Shown here: piece by piece, positions 1 to 13,000 of the stretch | Position numbering within the stretch: position 1 is the first letter of the stretch | How the letters are laid out: each line of letters starts with the position of its first letter | Assembly (NCBI RefSeq): GCF_028769735.1 | Contig: NC_088173.1 | Location: 9,445,038-9,509,037, forward strand | Length of the DNA stretch: 64,000 nt | Direction: 5' to 3' | Source of the DNA: Zonotrichia leucophrys gambelii | Taxonomy: Eukaryota > Chordata > Aves > Passeriformes > Passerellidae | The notes under the pieces: model-generated | The model's input: the letters and a program-made list of their open reading frames with translations, nothing else | What the model was told of the DNA's origin: nothing | The model's database searches: none | Program-made: the position numbers and the translations under genes

Positions 1-3000
1 AGCTCACATCCAGGAGCTCTGTGCTGCACAGTCATGCAAGGCAGAATGGGTCTTTGGCCCTGCAGTTCCCTCTCTGCCATTCAGGGCTGTGCTCTGCTGT
101 AGCTCAGCCTTTGAGCTGGAAACATCCCAGGATGAGAGTTTGTGTTCCTTGAGAAACTGTCCCTTAGCAGAAGTCCAAACATGTGAGAAATTTTTTCCTA
201 TTCTTTTGACTTAAGAATTTCCTACTTTAATTTTTATTGAATGCTTCTATTTTTTTTCTGCCTATAACTCTAAATGTTATATCTGCAAACATGTCTGACC
301 CTGATTGTTACTGCTTAGCCAGTGGCTTTGTGACAGCATATTCAATGTCCAAAAAAGCCAGAGGAAAAAACATATTACATTAGTTACACTGGTTTTGCAA
401 GTCATTTTCTGAAATAACTTCTGGTGAAAAAAAATTGAAACAGAATCTTTCCATAAGGTATAAAATGCAGTCATAAGAATTCATATTTTTAGTTTGTTGT
501 AGCTTCTCCAAAATGTCTACTGTGTTGTTGACTCAGAATAGCTTTCAAAGTAAGAGAATTGGATCTCAGCCATGATACTCACAAAATAAAAATAAAATAA
601 AATAAAACAGAAAATAAAATAAAATCAATTTGTTGATCCTCCATGTTCTGACAACCTGGATTATCTTCACAATAACCTTTGTAATCTTTGATTTAAAAGT
701 GCTATATATAAGAAAGTCTGCTTGTTAACAAAGCTTAGTTTACTTGTGGCAGAAATTTAGAACATGTCTGACTGCTTTTCAGACCAGAATAGTGAATTGT
801 GTTGCAGCACTGAGAATGTTGATACATAAAAGGAAAGCAAGGCCAAGCAAATACATAAATAAGAAATCTTGAAATACAGGTTTATTAAGTTATGATACAT
901 GGCAGCTTTGTTAATTCATCAGGAAAGAATGTTCAGATTTTTTTAACTTAATGAGCACATGAGTCTGTTTATCACATGCCTCTATAAATAAGTGTCTTTG
1001 CAGATGTTTTCTCTTTATTGAAAATCCTTTTTCTCTCCTTGGGGCATGCTACACTATTAAATTAAACTATGAATTTCCTTGCTTATTACAGAAGACAGAA
1101 CAGTATGGCAGGCATAGCACTGGCATAGCTTCTAAATATCAATTTTAGGAATTATTTACAGATTAGTAGCATAGCACCTATATATTTTATCTGGCAAAAC
1201 TTTTTAATATAAATCCTAAGAACTGTCAGCACATTATTGTAGCATTTCATTGATACTATGTCAGGTTAACCAAAAATGATCAGCTAATTTCATTGAGAGT
1301 GATATCTCTGTGATAAATATCATGAATTTTACTGTCTGCTAAATGGTATGGATCACTTAGGATAATTTTATTATCCTAATTAATTAATAATAATTTGTCT
1401 GCCCTATTCATACGTCCTGTATCTGCAACCACATTTCTTTCACAGTGAGGTTCAAACTTACAGTTATTCTCTAGTGTCAAATGTCACATTGTCAGTGTTA
1501 CCTCAACAAAACCAGCTGTTAATGACTGGACAGTTTCTTCAACAGACAGCATAAACATAATCACAAAACTATTTCTGAACAGGTTTTATAAAACTCTAGA
1601 GAGGAAAGGATGGAAGAAAAATAAGGATTTGCTGTGTAGTTTAGGAATATTGAATTAGAAAATACTGTGATATACTCCTGATTGTTTACATTTCAACCTG
1701 AGATAATTCACTATTCATGTCTCTTACGGTAAAATCCTGAAGTCATTTAGAAATGTAACAATTAGTAAGGAATAATAATAGCTTTTATTTGCATATCCTG
1801 TTTAAATGTGGTACCTGCTGACTTCTTAGCAGTGAAATTTTGCCCCCCCACCTCCCCTTTTTTCAACTTGAAATGTTCAAGTCTGGGTCTACTGACTAGG
1901 CTCATACTTAGAGAGGTAAATATTGCAAACCTAGAGTGTCTTTGTCTTCCAGTCAAGGTTGGCCTATACTGATACATGCAAATTTAAGGAGTTATCACAT
2001 TATTTATCTTGCTTGGGCATAAGAAACATTCAGTGCAGTTTGCACACACCATAAATTACTTCAAGCTCTTCCTAAGGAGAATTTTCTTGGTATAGTTTCT
2101 GCAGTGCATGCTTCCCTCATTAGAAGAATAGCTTAAAGAAATAGAGTATGAAACTACAAGAGATGACAAAGAGCTATAAAATTAGCTTTGTGCTTTGTGA
2201 TAGTGTGTGTGAAATCCTTCCTTGTGTGATACAAAGTGGACATGATGTAAAAACCACATTGTGGCCAGAACTGTAGCAGAAGTCCTGACAGGGCACTGTT
2301 CTAGCACTCCATTGTATAGCAGCCAAGGATGTAGAACTCCCTTACAAAGAAATAAGCCAAGGTAGTGCTGTCATCATGTGACATTCAGTTCCAGTAGTTT
2401 GTCTGAGTTTGAATCAGTCACCAGGAGAGGAAGGGGAAGGAATGTTGGGCATGTGTATAGTTGTGATAAGTTATTAGTGTTCATGCAACGCTAACATCAT
2501 CAGACTCTGAAGGAATGGAATGCAGTGTGTCTGCAGTGAGGACATGTTTATGTTGGATTATCCTGTGCTAATGCAGAGTGTGATTTTCACCATTTTACTT
2601 CTGCCACTCTCGTATCTCTTGTAGACAAGGCGTGTTACAGCCTTACTGCAGTGGGCTGTGGCTTTTCAGATGTGGAAATGGTTTGCTTTGTGTATCTATA
2701 GTAACCAACTGCTGGCATTTTCATTAAGTGCTGTGCACAGGCTGAGGGTGTGTGACTGTTATTATTATCTGCTTTATAACTTATCCCAGAAGGCAATGTA
2801 GTATGTGGAAGCTAAATTATCTTGAAATAAAGCAGTTCATGATCTGAAGTGCTTCAGCTCTGGCAGCAAAGATGCTGCTTATTAAGATGAACTTTAATTG
2901 ACCCTGCCAAAAATAACCTTTAGTATGTATAGAGAGAACTTTGGGTGTTATAATTTACTTTTCTTGATTCCAGAACAGGTAAAGTACAGTGGCTGTGTGG

Positions 3001-3584
3001 GCTGTAATGCTCTCAGCTCCTATCACTTCCCTCTATGGCAGACATACTTTCAGTTAGTGGTACAGCAATCAGCAGGTGAACTTATGTTTTATCCAAAACA
3101 TCGCTTATAATTAAATGTCTCATCTTCTCAGGGGTGCCTCATTCTGCTGAGCTGTTTTTACTCAAGTAATAAACATTCCTTTGCACATTTCAAATAGCAG
3201 CAAGTGTAGTGGCAGTTACATATGGTGAAGGATTACTCAATGACAGCATCTTATCTTACCTATGTGTGAAAGGCAAGAGGTTTTATGATTGTGAAATCAC
3301 CCACTGAGCAAACTTTCTTAATGATGTCTAAAGAAATTAGTTTGAAACAAAGCTAAGGGTAAAGAAATAACCAGAAACCAAAATCATCACATCATTTTTC
3401 CAAATAGAATACTTTAAAACTTGTCAAGCTGCCACTGCTTGGCTTGTGCCACTAGCACTCAGCCATGTGTGCTTAAGAGCTGTTGATTGCCTCCTCATAT
3501 GTTTTTTTACTACCATCTCCTTTGGGTTGTGGTGGTAAAACAGGAATGGATTTGGGAATAAAAATCAAGGGGGGATTACAGTCT
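1..3584. other. Unique noncoding DNA
   Basis: AT-rich sequence with no frame that looks like a real exon or gene. Apart from the (AAAAT)n run listed separately, I see no transposon signature and no RNA gene. Short runs of TAATTA-like sequence occur near 1370-1395 but are unremarkable in DNA of this composition. Confidence 0.6.
582..625. repeat. (AAAAT)n microsatellite
   Basis: About 44 bp of AAAAT pentamers with one interruption (ACAG near the middle). This is an ordinary A-rich simple repeat. It has no adjacent recognisable retroposon body, so it need not be the tail of an inserted element. Confidence 0.9.
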
Positions 3585-3744
3585 CAGAATCATAGAATGG
3601 TTTGAGCTGGAAGGGACCTTAGATATTATCTATTTCCAACCTCCCTGCCATAAGCAGGGACACTCCACACTAGACCAGATTGCTCAAAGCCACATCCAGT
3701 CTGGTCTTGAGCACTTTGATGGGACATCCACAACTTCTGTGGGA
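3585..3744 (-). mobile_element. CR1 LINE 3' end fragment
   Basis: Read on the - strand this is the last ~160 bp of a CR1 non-LTR retrotransposon, ending in the ATTCTATGATTCTG-type tail. On the + strand the diagnostic words appear in order: CATAGAATGGTTTGAGCTGG, AAGGGACCTT, CCAACCTCCCTGCC, GCAGGGACACTCCACAC, and CACATCCAGTCTGG. It is 5' truncated, as most CR1 copies are, has no coding capacity, and its distal part decays into the GTGATAT repeat. Confidence 0.9.
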
Positions 3745-3750
3745 AAACTA

Positions 3751-3817
3751 ATGGTGATATTGTGATATCGAATTAGTGATGCTGTGATATATTGTGGTAT
3801 TAGTGAATTAGTGAAAT
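3751..3817. repeat. Degenerate GTGATAT / AATTAGTG repeat
   Basis: Imperfect iteration of GTGATAT, TGTGATAT and (GA)ATTAGTG over about 67 bp, directly beyond the CR1 fragment. It probably arose by slippage in AT-rich sequence after the insertion. There is no sign of function. Confidence 0.6.
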
Positions 3818-5647
3818 TGCAATCAATATTACTTTGTTGATGTCTTTGCATGTTTTCCAGTGAAATTAATTATGAAGCAATTCTGTCTCTCACTTGATGT
3901 TTGTTGTCACCCTCTCTCTGTCACCATTTTACAACAGGTATTTCGCCACTATAGCCTATTTCTTAGTAGGTAATGTATTACAGAGCATGGAATAGCATGC
4001 TACAGAACTTGGTGCATATAAGTTTTATACTGTTTCTTCAAAGATGGTTGTGTATGTAGAGAACTATTGTAACCTAAAAGTACTTTATTACCTTAAAAGC
4101 AGACAAAATAAGAAGTCCTGCTGTATATTGTGAATCTGAAGTCAGGTGGAATTCATCTTACATCACTTTGTAAATTATGTAGTTTTAAATCTGTGGTTAG
4201 CAGCTTGTTCTGATATTGGCATTCCATAAAGAAGTTAAATGAGTTTTTAAGAACAGGGCAGTATGTTCTCTGCCATGTCAAAAGTGAAAAGTGCAGCTTC
4301 AGATACTGGAAGTTCCTGCCAGATGACACAGTTTGTATTAAATTATCCAACCCTTATGTTGATACTTTGCTGTGCTGTTCTGCCTTGTGCAGAGATGGTT
4401 AAAAAAGATTTGTCCTTGCAAGAGAAGGTAAGTAGGCTAAGCACACTCATTCTTCTTTATTGCTGCAACATCAAGGCACTATAAAATCTGCAAACAAAGC
4501 AAATGGGAGAGGAATCTACAGCTTTCCTAATTAATTTGCATAATCTTTAGCTTTTCAGCTCAATTTTTATGTACAAAGATAGTACCTCATCATTTGTATG
4601 TACAATCTCTTACCTTTCCCATGCACATCATTTTAAAATTTTTGAAGCATCAGGATTCCTTCACATCTTTAAATATTTTAATTATGAAATCCCTCTTGAT
4701 TGATTGAAATTAACCTCCTCCTAAACATCCACAAGTAATGATGGTGGTTGGCTAATTTTTATACCATTGGTGATAAAACAGCAGATGATGATTGATCTAA
4801 CAAGTATTTCAACATTCTGGCAGCAATTATTTGTTTGATTAAATTATACATGATAATATAGGATATTCACAGCTGCTATGCTGTGAAGCCTGCCTGTATG
4901 GGTAAGTCTCAGTTTATATTCCCTTATTGGGTGCAAAATTCCTTATATTCAGTGAACTATTGGGTAAGAGTTGCATAACATACAACAGCTGGCCTTTTTT
5001 AAAATTCATACTCAAGATTATGCAGAGAGAACATTTTGGAGTTAAAATATCAAGCATTTTCCTGGGTGTTTTCAATCTTGCTAGAACCCACAGTATCAAA
5101 CCTATACTTCTCAAAGGCATGGAAGAGAAGTTGGGTATGAGTTTTAAAACCTGCTGCCTTGCTGACAAGGCATTAAGCATAAAGAAACGTGGTAACACCA
5201 ATCAGCAAACCATCAGCTTCTGGCTCCTCCCAAGTTTCAGCTGACTTCCTACCAGACCTGTGAAGCAAGCTGTAAGAATTATCTTCCTCTAGGCACTAGG
5301 CAGCAGTTTCCAAGTCAGCTTGTTCCACAGTGCCTGCAAAAACGTGGTGGAAACAGCAGATTTTATCTTGCCTGGGGATTATAGTCTGCTGCCTGAAAAG
5401 ATGGTGTTGACAGTGTGTTCCCTCTTAAAAATGCAGTAGTACAGTATACAACTTACATAATCAGCCACTCAGTAATAGAACTCTTCAGAGCACATCCTTA
5501 CCAATCTCCTTTGAATATCAGCAGGGACAATAGCCCTGAGGTTTATCTGAACGCATCTGAGGAACAAATTCTGCTTGTAGGATATCCTTGACTGTTCAGC
5601 TTCACTTATTCATTCATATCTCTATGTCAGATAGGAAGATTGGAATC
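3818..5647. other. Unique noncoding DNA
   Basis: AT-rich sequence without recognisable repeats. Overlapping opposite-strand frames of 95 and 105 codons at 4914-5244 show no domain, no signal sequence and no splice context, so they are treated as chance. The only item of note is a microexon-like interval at 4393-4427, listed separately. Confidence 0.55.
4393..4427 (+). other. Possible 35-nt microexon (weak candidate)
   Basis: A T-rich stretch ending in GCCTTGTGCAG is followed by 35 nt and then AAG|GTAAGTAGG, a near-ideal 5' splice site. One frame is open through both junctions and reads E-MVKKDLSLQEK-V. The acceptor is only moderately pyrimidine-rich. The peptide is not one I recognise and no partner exon is seen. 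It may be chance: in 64 kb several AG...GTAAGT pairs are expected. Conservation or RNA evidence would be needed before calling it a gene part. Confidence 0.15.
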
Positions 5648-5870
5648 CTCTAGACTAATCCCCATGCTCAAGCAGCGTCCACAACTGTGGCTGTCAAATT
5701 TTTAATTCCTCCACAAGTGGAGATTCCAGAGCCTCTCTGGGCAGCCTATGCCAGTGTTTGGCCACACTCACCAGTAAAGAGGTGTTGTCTTGTGTTCACA
5801 AGGACTTGCCTGTGTGCCCATGGCCACTTAGCCTATTGCTGGGCACTACTGGAAGGTCTGTCTCACTCAT
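5648..5870 (-). mobile_element. Old CR1 LINE fragment, distal part
   Basis: The + strand contains eroded reverse-complement CR1 3' region. CCCATGCTCAAGCAG is followed by GGAGATTCCAGAGCCTCTC, then TGGGCAGCCTATGCCAGTG, CACCAGTAAAGAGG and finally GGGCACTACTGGAAG. The order matches an avian CR1 on the - strand and is continued by the segment from about 6030. The two are probably one element split by later sequence, including a second CR1 tail at 5932. No intact reading frame remains. Confidence 0.8.
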
Positions 5871-5873
5871 TTT

Positions 5874-5911
5874 TTCCTTGCATTATTTTTTATGCATTTC
5901 CTTGCATTATT
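5874..5911. repeat. Short 24-bp direct repeat
   Basis: The 14-mer TTCCTTGCATTATT occurs at 5874 and again at 5898, separated by an AT-rich spacer. It looks like a small local duplication at the broken edge of the CR1 fragment. Confidence 0.6.
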
Positions 5912-5931
5912 ATGCGTTATTATTTATTGAA

Positions 5932-5995
5932 TGATAGAATAATTTGGCTTGGAAGGGACCTTTAAAGGTCATCTAGCCCAACTCCCCCTGAGATA
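5932..5995 (-). mobile_element. CR1 tail inserted in older CR1
   Basis: GATAGAATAATTTGGCTTGG, AAGGGACCTTTAAAGG and TCATCTAGCCCAACTCCCCC form a CR1 3' terminus on the - strand. It sits between two collinear pieces of a more degraded CR1, so it is best read as a later, severely 5'-truncated insertion. The 35 bp to its right, up to about 6030, do not match CR1 as I know it. Confidence 0.75.
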
Positions 5996-6029
5996 AGTAT
6001 GGGTGAAGCTCTGAGCTATACACTTCCCC

Positions 6030-7022
6030 GGTCCATTACACCCATTGATGTGCCTGAGCTTTCTCTTCTCCAGGCTGAGGAGTCTCAGTCTCTCATACAA
6101 CAGATGCTCCAGTCACTTCATCACCTCTGTGCCAGGCTCACTCCATTCAGTCCATATCTGTCTTGTACTGGGCAGTCCAGTCCTGGCTGAGCAGTGCTCC
6201 AAACTATGGTCACACAAGTGCTGAATGGAAGGGGATGATCACTTCATATTACCCAGGACAATGCTGGTCTTCTTTTCTATGAAAGTGCACTGCTGGTTTG
6301 TGATCAGCTTGTTGTCCACCAGGACTCCAATGGCCTTCTCTGCAGAGCTTACTTCCAGCAGCTTGGTCCCTGGTGTACATGGTGCCTGTGTTTATCCTTC
6401 TCCACAGTTCTCTTCAGGACTTTGCATTTCCCCTTATTAAAATTCACGAGGTTCCTTTTGAGCCAACTCTCCAGCTTGTCAAGGTCCCACAAGGTACCAC
6501 AACTATGTGGTGTTTCAGCTGCCTCTCCCAGTTTTGCATGATGTGTGAACTTGCTGAGGTGCACTCTGTCACATCATTTCAGGTCATTAGTGAAGCTGTT
6601 GAACAGTATTAACCCCAGTAATGATCCCTGGATTACACCACTTGTGACTTGCCTCCGACTGCGCTTTGTGCTGCTGATCACCACCCACCAGGCCTGGCCA
6701 TCCCGTCAATTTTCAAGCTGTGTAGTTATCTAGCCTTTAATTTGTCAGCTTTGCTTTGAGGATGTTGTAGGGTCTGCCTTAACTCAAGTTGAGGTAAACA
6801 GCTTTAGCTGCTCTGTCCCTCATCCAACAGGCTGCTCACCCTGTAGAAGGTTATCAGATGGTTAAAGCATGATTTCCCTTCTGCAAGCGTATACTGATTG
6901 CTCCCAATCTCCTTTATTCTCTTCATGCATTTGGAAATGGTTTCCAGAATTATTTTCTCCATCATTTTTCCATAGGTATAAATTAATGCTATGTTGTTTG
7001 CCTGTGGTTGCAGAGCCCAGGT
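6030..7022 (-). mobile_element. Old CR1 LINE fragment, RT/3' body
   Basis: About 1 kb of reverse-complement CR1. Landmarks in + strand order are: TCTCTTCTCCAGGCTGAGG; GATGCTCCAGTCACTTCATC; GTTGTCCACCAGGACTCC; CAGGACTTTGCATTTCCCC; AACTTGCTGAGGTGCACTC; AGCTGTTGAACAGTATTAAC; GATCCCTGGATTACACCACT; TTGGAAATGGTTTCCAGAAT. This covers the C-terminal part of the CR1 reverse transcriptase and the region after it. Stops and frameshifts break the frame throughout, so it is a dead copy. Its divergence is greater than that of the CR1 at 56 kb. Confidence 0.9.
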
Positions 7023-10000
7023 AACAGATTTGATAGGAAAGCTGTCCTATTCATTTTACTTTAGAGACACTTAAATGATGAAATCTCTAGATCCTGGATT
7101 TTCTAAAATGTCTCTCTGTTATCCTATGGAGGTCAAATTGAAATTTGTCTTGTGGCCAGTGAATGGGAGGAGGCATGGAAAAGAAGCATGTAAAAATCCT
7201 CTAGGGCATTGCAGGCAGTGAGGCTTCAGGGACTAAGAGGAGTGTTTGGGATGCGTGTACAAAATAATGTGTTAACAATGAATTCAAAAATACATATTTT
7301 TCCTGTTTTCATAGTCTACTCCTATTAAAGAAATGCTACATTGCAATTGACTTGATTAAAAAGAAGTCTAATATTCCCAGTTAATGCCTGTATTTATTTT
7401 AGAAGTGAAACCCTGAAGAGTGATACAAAGTCAGCGGCCTTGCAAAGATTTGGGAATATTGCTTAAAACTTTGTCCCTCAAGATTATTTAGTTCCATTTT
7501 GGCTTTTCAAGACTGTGGATAACCCAGCAGGAATGTGTGAGGCCAACTCCCTTGTTCCATTCAGTTGGATATCACCTTACCAGAAGTGGATCTGTAGGAC
7601 ATACTGGTGGGTTTGTGTGGGCAAGTGAGATATTACCTGCCAAACTAACCATGGCAGAGAGGGAGAGAAATTGGAAACCTGTCAGAAAATGCCTCAAAAC
7701 AATGCATATTCTGATAGCTAATTTTCATTTGCTTGCTAATCAAGGAGCACAAAGTCTTTCCTGCTACTCAGACATTTGGGGTTTTTTTTAGTCTTTCTCT
7801 AGAACATAAATATTTCTTCTCTTTTTAGGTGTGGGTGAATCAGACAAGAATCTAGGTGCAAAGGCAATCAGACAGAATGAAATTATGAGGCTTTATAAAT
7901 AATCCTGTTTTGAATGTACTAAATATACTCAGAGAAGTTGTGTGATTGGATATGGTGTATGTAACATCAAAGGTCTAAGAGAAAAATTGAAGACAACTGT
8001 CAGAAGCTTTTTGCTCTTGTGATTGAAGGCTAGAAAAAATGAGTTTCATATCAGCATCACATTGTCAACAGTGTTGAATGCCTGATTACTGAGGCAATTA
8101 AAAAAATTATCATGAAAATTAGCTGTGCTGGCCAGATAGAGAGAATATAATTTTAATTATTACTATGGCTTGTCTGTGAAAATGATAAAAAGAATTCATT
8201 TCACTTGCTCTTGTGACAGCAAAACCATCAAGCCTCCAAATTCTTTCTTACTGTTCTTAGCCTTTAGGTCCCTCCTTGAAGTTTAGAATTGGCCCATGTA
8301 CTTTCAGAACAGGTTCTAAATTTTTTTCCTCCTATTCTGATTGTTATCTTTCTCCTGCTTTCTTTTGCAGTAGTTTACAATTTAATTCAGTATTCCATCT
8401 GCTCTTCCTATAGTACTAAAATAATATATTTCATGTTTTTATGAACAATTTGATTCCATCTCTTGCAAAGTGACTGCAGGCACAGAAGTGGGGAGTTTAT
8501 CACCATAATGGGGTATTTGATACAATAAACAGCTGGGAGATGAAAGCTCATCTGTTAAGAAAATGTTTTATCTCATGTTGTGAGACATTTTGAATATGGA
8601 ACAGTAGCTGTTCCTTATATGAAAGTCAGTGCCTACCAGTAGGTGCCTAAAACATGTGCAAGACAGGTTCAGCTCCTTTTTCTCCTTGTGCTCAGAGCTG
8701 CCCTGTTTCAAAGAATGCTGTTTAGGAATGCTGCTGGATGCTTTCACACTAGGAGATTATAATACAAAGTTTATACTGTAAAGAATCAGCTGAAATTCTG
8801 CAGTTTCACTGGAGGATTATTTTTTAATAAGTTCTAAGCTGGCATAATGTGTAAGCATTGTTTTATGTTTCTAAAAGGCTATGTACCTTTGATTCAATAC
8901 CATCCTGAATCTTAAAATTTGCTGTTGTGACTACTACCATGCTTGCAAATCCCTAATTTAAATTACCTCTTAAGAAACTGAGTGTATTGTTTTGGGTCGC
9001 TAATTTCTGTTTTCACTCTAGCAGAAAGGGAAAGAGGAAGAGAAGAGGGAGTCATTGTTTTGTGATGACAGGACAGAAGGTGTTTCTTTAATTCTTCCTC
9101 TGCAGACCTAAGGGGAGTTTTGGAAATATGCTCCTTTTAAGAGTTATCTCTGCTGATTCTCTCCTTGTAATAGTGCTTAGCATTTTGAATGTTCAGCATT
9201 TAGGTAAAGAACAGTATATATGGATCTCTTGGGATAGCATGTTCTAGCTGTAGAACATCCAGATTTGTAATTTCAAACTTTAATGGATAGAGTTGGCAGT
9301 TTTATTATCTGTTTTGTCTTCGTAATTTTATTTTCCTGTGGAAAGATTCTGATCTCACGGTTCTACAATCAATTTTGCTTTGGCATCTAGTTTGTGTTTT
9401 CCCAAGAGCATAGTTAGTTCTTGCTGATCACTCCTCATGGCTGAAAGAAAATTCAATGTTCATTTTAAGACGTTTTCCTGAAAAGTAGCTTCTGTGGGAT
9501 GCTTACATAAGCAGACTGCAGTGTACCCTGTTTTTTGAAGGCATTTCTGGTACAGTGGACAAAACCATTACCTATCACTGTTTGTAATACTGTTGGGGTT
9601 GGGGTTTTTTGTTCTTTTATTTCTTTTCTTTATTACATGTTACAGTGTCCTTTCTGGATCCTTTTGTTTGTACTGGTTTAGGCAGATATTGATTCTAGAC
9701 ATTCTGCAATATTTTTCCTCTTTCATGTGAGCATCCTCTGAAGATGTTTTAATGAAGAGGCTTTGAGAACCATGGTCCTAGCTATCCATAATGTATTAGA
9801 TTATCTGGGATTTTTCTAATAATTGCTTGTGTCTTAGCCCCATATGCTATATTATTTCTTTTAATACTTTTTTTCATATCCCATATTCACAGTGCAGGAT
9901 TAGACTGTACAGGCCTGTTTTAAAATTATGTGCACCTTAATTTTGGTGCATGAAATTGTGCATTCTCACAAATCACACTTTGGTATGGCATAGAACTTAT

Positions 10001-13000
10001 ATTTTACTGAATAATTTTGTGTAAGCAGGTGTAAGGCTTCTGGTGTAGATGTCCTGTCATTCACAGCCCCATTAAATACATCAGGAGATTCCTTTGTCTT
10101 TTGTTGGTCTAAGCTAGATGTAATCTCTAGGATCACATATGCTTATTCAGCATGGTAATCTGTTGAAGGAGAGGTTAGCTAACATGTGGCCATTTCATTG
10201 TTGCTGCCTTTGCCAAATTGGTGTCACTCTTTAAGGAATTGGACTGATGCCTATTGCTGAGTCTGGCCTTTACAATATGTCTATGTTCACTGCTTGTTTT
10301 GTCCTGGACTCACTGCTGTGCTCTTTGTTTGATCTTTCTGTGCTTCTAGGCCTGTTGTGCTTCTATTGCTGTTTAAATTCTAGGGCTCCTCTAGCTAAAT
10401 TAGAGCTTTAGCTTGTCTGATTTTTCTCCCATTTTCTTTAGCTTGAAGGTCTTGTGTATCTTAGATCCTTATCTAATCTGATTTCTAACAAACAAAGATC
10501 AAAAGTTCAAGATTAGTGGCTCAGTTAGAATGAACACAGGAACTATTTCCCCACTTTAATGCTCTGTGATGTTCACCCTGGACAATGCATTCTTCACAAT
10601 TAATGTATTCAATTTTTCTTTAGGAGTCTGATCAGTAAAAAACTTGGATTAAAAACATATATGACAGAAAGGAAGAAGGGCAAATGCAGAACCCTGCTGC
10701 TGTATTTTTTGCCTTGCTTAAAGCATGAGTACACAATTTATGTACAACTCCTAAGGAAGCAGGACCTTGCAAAGTGAAAGTGAAGATGATGGAAAATATA
10801 TGTATTCCATTGTTATTATACCCATGTTCAGAGATTGCTTCCTCTCCTCTCCCCTCTTAATCTACCTTTGAATCTGTCAATCTGCCATGTCCACTTCTAT
10901 TGCTTTTTGTCAAGGGAGCTGTGCCTTTGGCATTGACACATTTAGATTTTTATCCCATAGATTTCAGAAAAACGTGCCCGCTAAGTGCAGTTTGCCTTAG
11001 TGTTTGATTGTTTCTTTGCAAACCTTTCCATTTAAATGGAGAGAGGCATAATTTGTCCAGCTGCTCAACCTTGCCATCAGGGACATGTTCCAGGGATAAG
11101 CAGGATTTAGCAGAGGCTAAGGGGGTTCGTCTGTACAAGAGCTACTCGTTAATATATTAGTGACGTAGCACAGAAGGATTCACTTCAGGCAGGAGCTAAG
11201 TGTGGGCTTGGTACATCAGCTGATGTCAGACAGTAAGCTCCATTCTGAACTAGATTGCTTGATCTTTTGAGGCTCATTGATTTCTAGATCAGTATTTATT
11301 GCTTTTTGAAATGTTCAGGTAAATACTGAATCTGATAAAGATTTAATGGAGGAAGTCCTGTATTCATAGCAATTTTTCTGATTTCAAGCAAAGTGCAGTG
11401 GAACTACAATGTTAGCTTTTAATACCTTGACAGTTTCTTCAGAAATATGCTTTCTTTGGCATAAGCTCTTACACATAACCTGTGCCAGTTACATCTTGTG
11501 TATTAACTGCAAACACGGGATGTGATATAATGAAACCCAGAGCATATCAGAATTAAATTTGGCATTGCTACAGGAAAGAGCCAGTTAATGTCCTTGTGTA
11601 ATGCTTATGTAATAGATTAGATTCTCTGCCTGACTGTTCTAGTTGTCTGTGGTGCTATATAAAAAGCTTGCCGGCTTGCTAGTACTCAATTAGCTCATTC
11701 ACCAGGAGTAAACTAGTTTTCTAGCTTATAGGAGCAAAGCGCTTCCAATCCTCTAATTGGTTTATGCATATAATCTTTTCCACACACCAAGTGCAAAAGT
11801 CGACTTGCTAATAGAATTGGAGAATAAAGTGAGAGAGGGGCAAGAAGTACAGAAAGATCTATAAACTCGATCTGTATGGAGCACTGTTTATTAATAGCAC
11901 CATTTGTTACTCCTTCAGTTCTTTCTGGTTACTTGAGACAACAGATAAATCTTAATAGACGAGAAAAGGGATCATAGTTACCTAATGCATAAAAAATGTT
12001 TGGCTTTCAAGATATATTGTTGCTGTCAACCTCACAAACTTCATTTGGTTTATATATATTATTTTAACTTTCTATGTATTTTTAGTGTTTTCAGAGGATA
12101 CAAGTAGGCTTTAGTTGTTACCTATTATAAGTTTTTAATAGGAAGTTGTACATTTTATGAAACAAAACTGGTAAAAGAGATTGGAAAGCTTGTTTGGAGA
12201 TACCATGTCAATGTTAGTTCAGGGTCTTTGAAAAATTATGCCTTATAGCTTATTTTATGGCATAGAAGATAGGATTTCAGGGCTTTTAACTGAAAGTTAT
12301 AATAATCACATGATATTATATTTAGTGGACTTTCAAATAATTTCTTCAAAACTTTAGCTATGAACATTGTCAGGACAGAACCAAGTCAGTGTAGGCCTTT
12401 TGTTATTGTCTATTCCTCCCAGGGCAGAGTGTCTGATGAAGGATATTATCCTGAGATGGGACACGTACCTTCCAGGCTTCAGCTGCTTCTCCAGCCTTTC
12501 TTACTGATCTTAGTGGCATCAAAGAATTCAGAAATACTTCTAAGAGTTAACCAGCACTATGGTGAGGCTTTGCTTTAAACTTTGCTACTTCAATCTCTTG
12601 TCTGACTTCTCATCCATACAGAGTCTTACCATGAATAAGATGTGGGAAATTCTTGCTTCAAAGCATCAAACTTTCAATGCTAAGGAAGACTTGAACGTTT
12701 TATAAAGCTGTTGGTAACATCTACTTCATGTTCTGCTTTATTTAATGTAAGCTCTTCTTAAAACTGTGTCATTTTCTTTCGAGATGCTGAGATGTTTTAT
12801 AGATATTTTTTATCCAAATGTACACCTTCTGGCTTGCTCAACTCATAGCTAATGCATGTCTAGAAATTTCTATGTATGAACATAGCTAATAATACACTTT
12901 TTAGTTAAAGAATTATTCTAAGAATATTCTAAATATTAACTGAAAGCTTAATTCTCCTACTAGAGTTTAAGCTGATCCTTGCTACATGCAGAAGAGAAAG

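Noticed and set aside
4914..5244. Overlapping 95- and 105-codon frames on opposite strands
   Set aside because: Nothing recognisable in either translation. Mutual overlap and lack of splice sites indicate chance.
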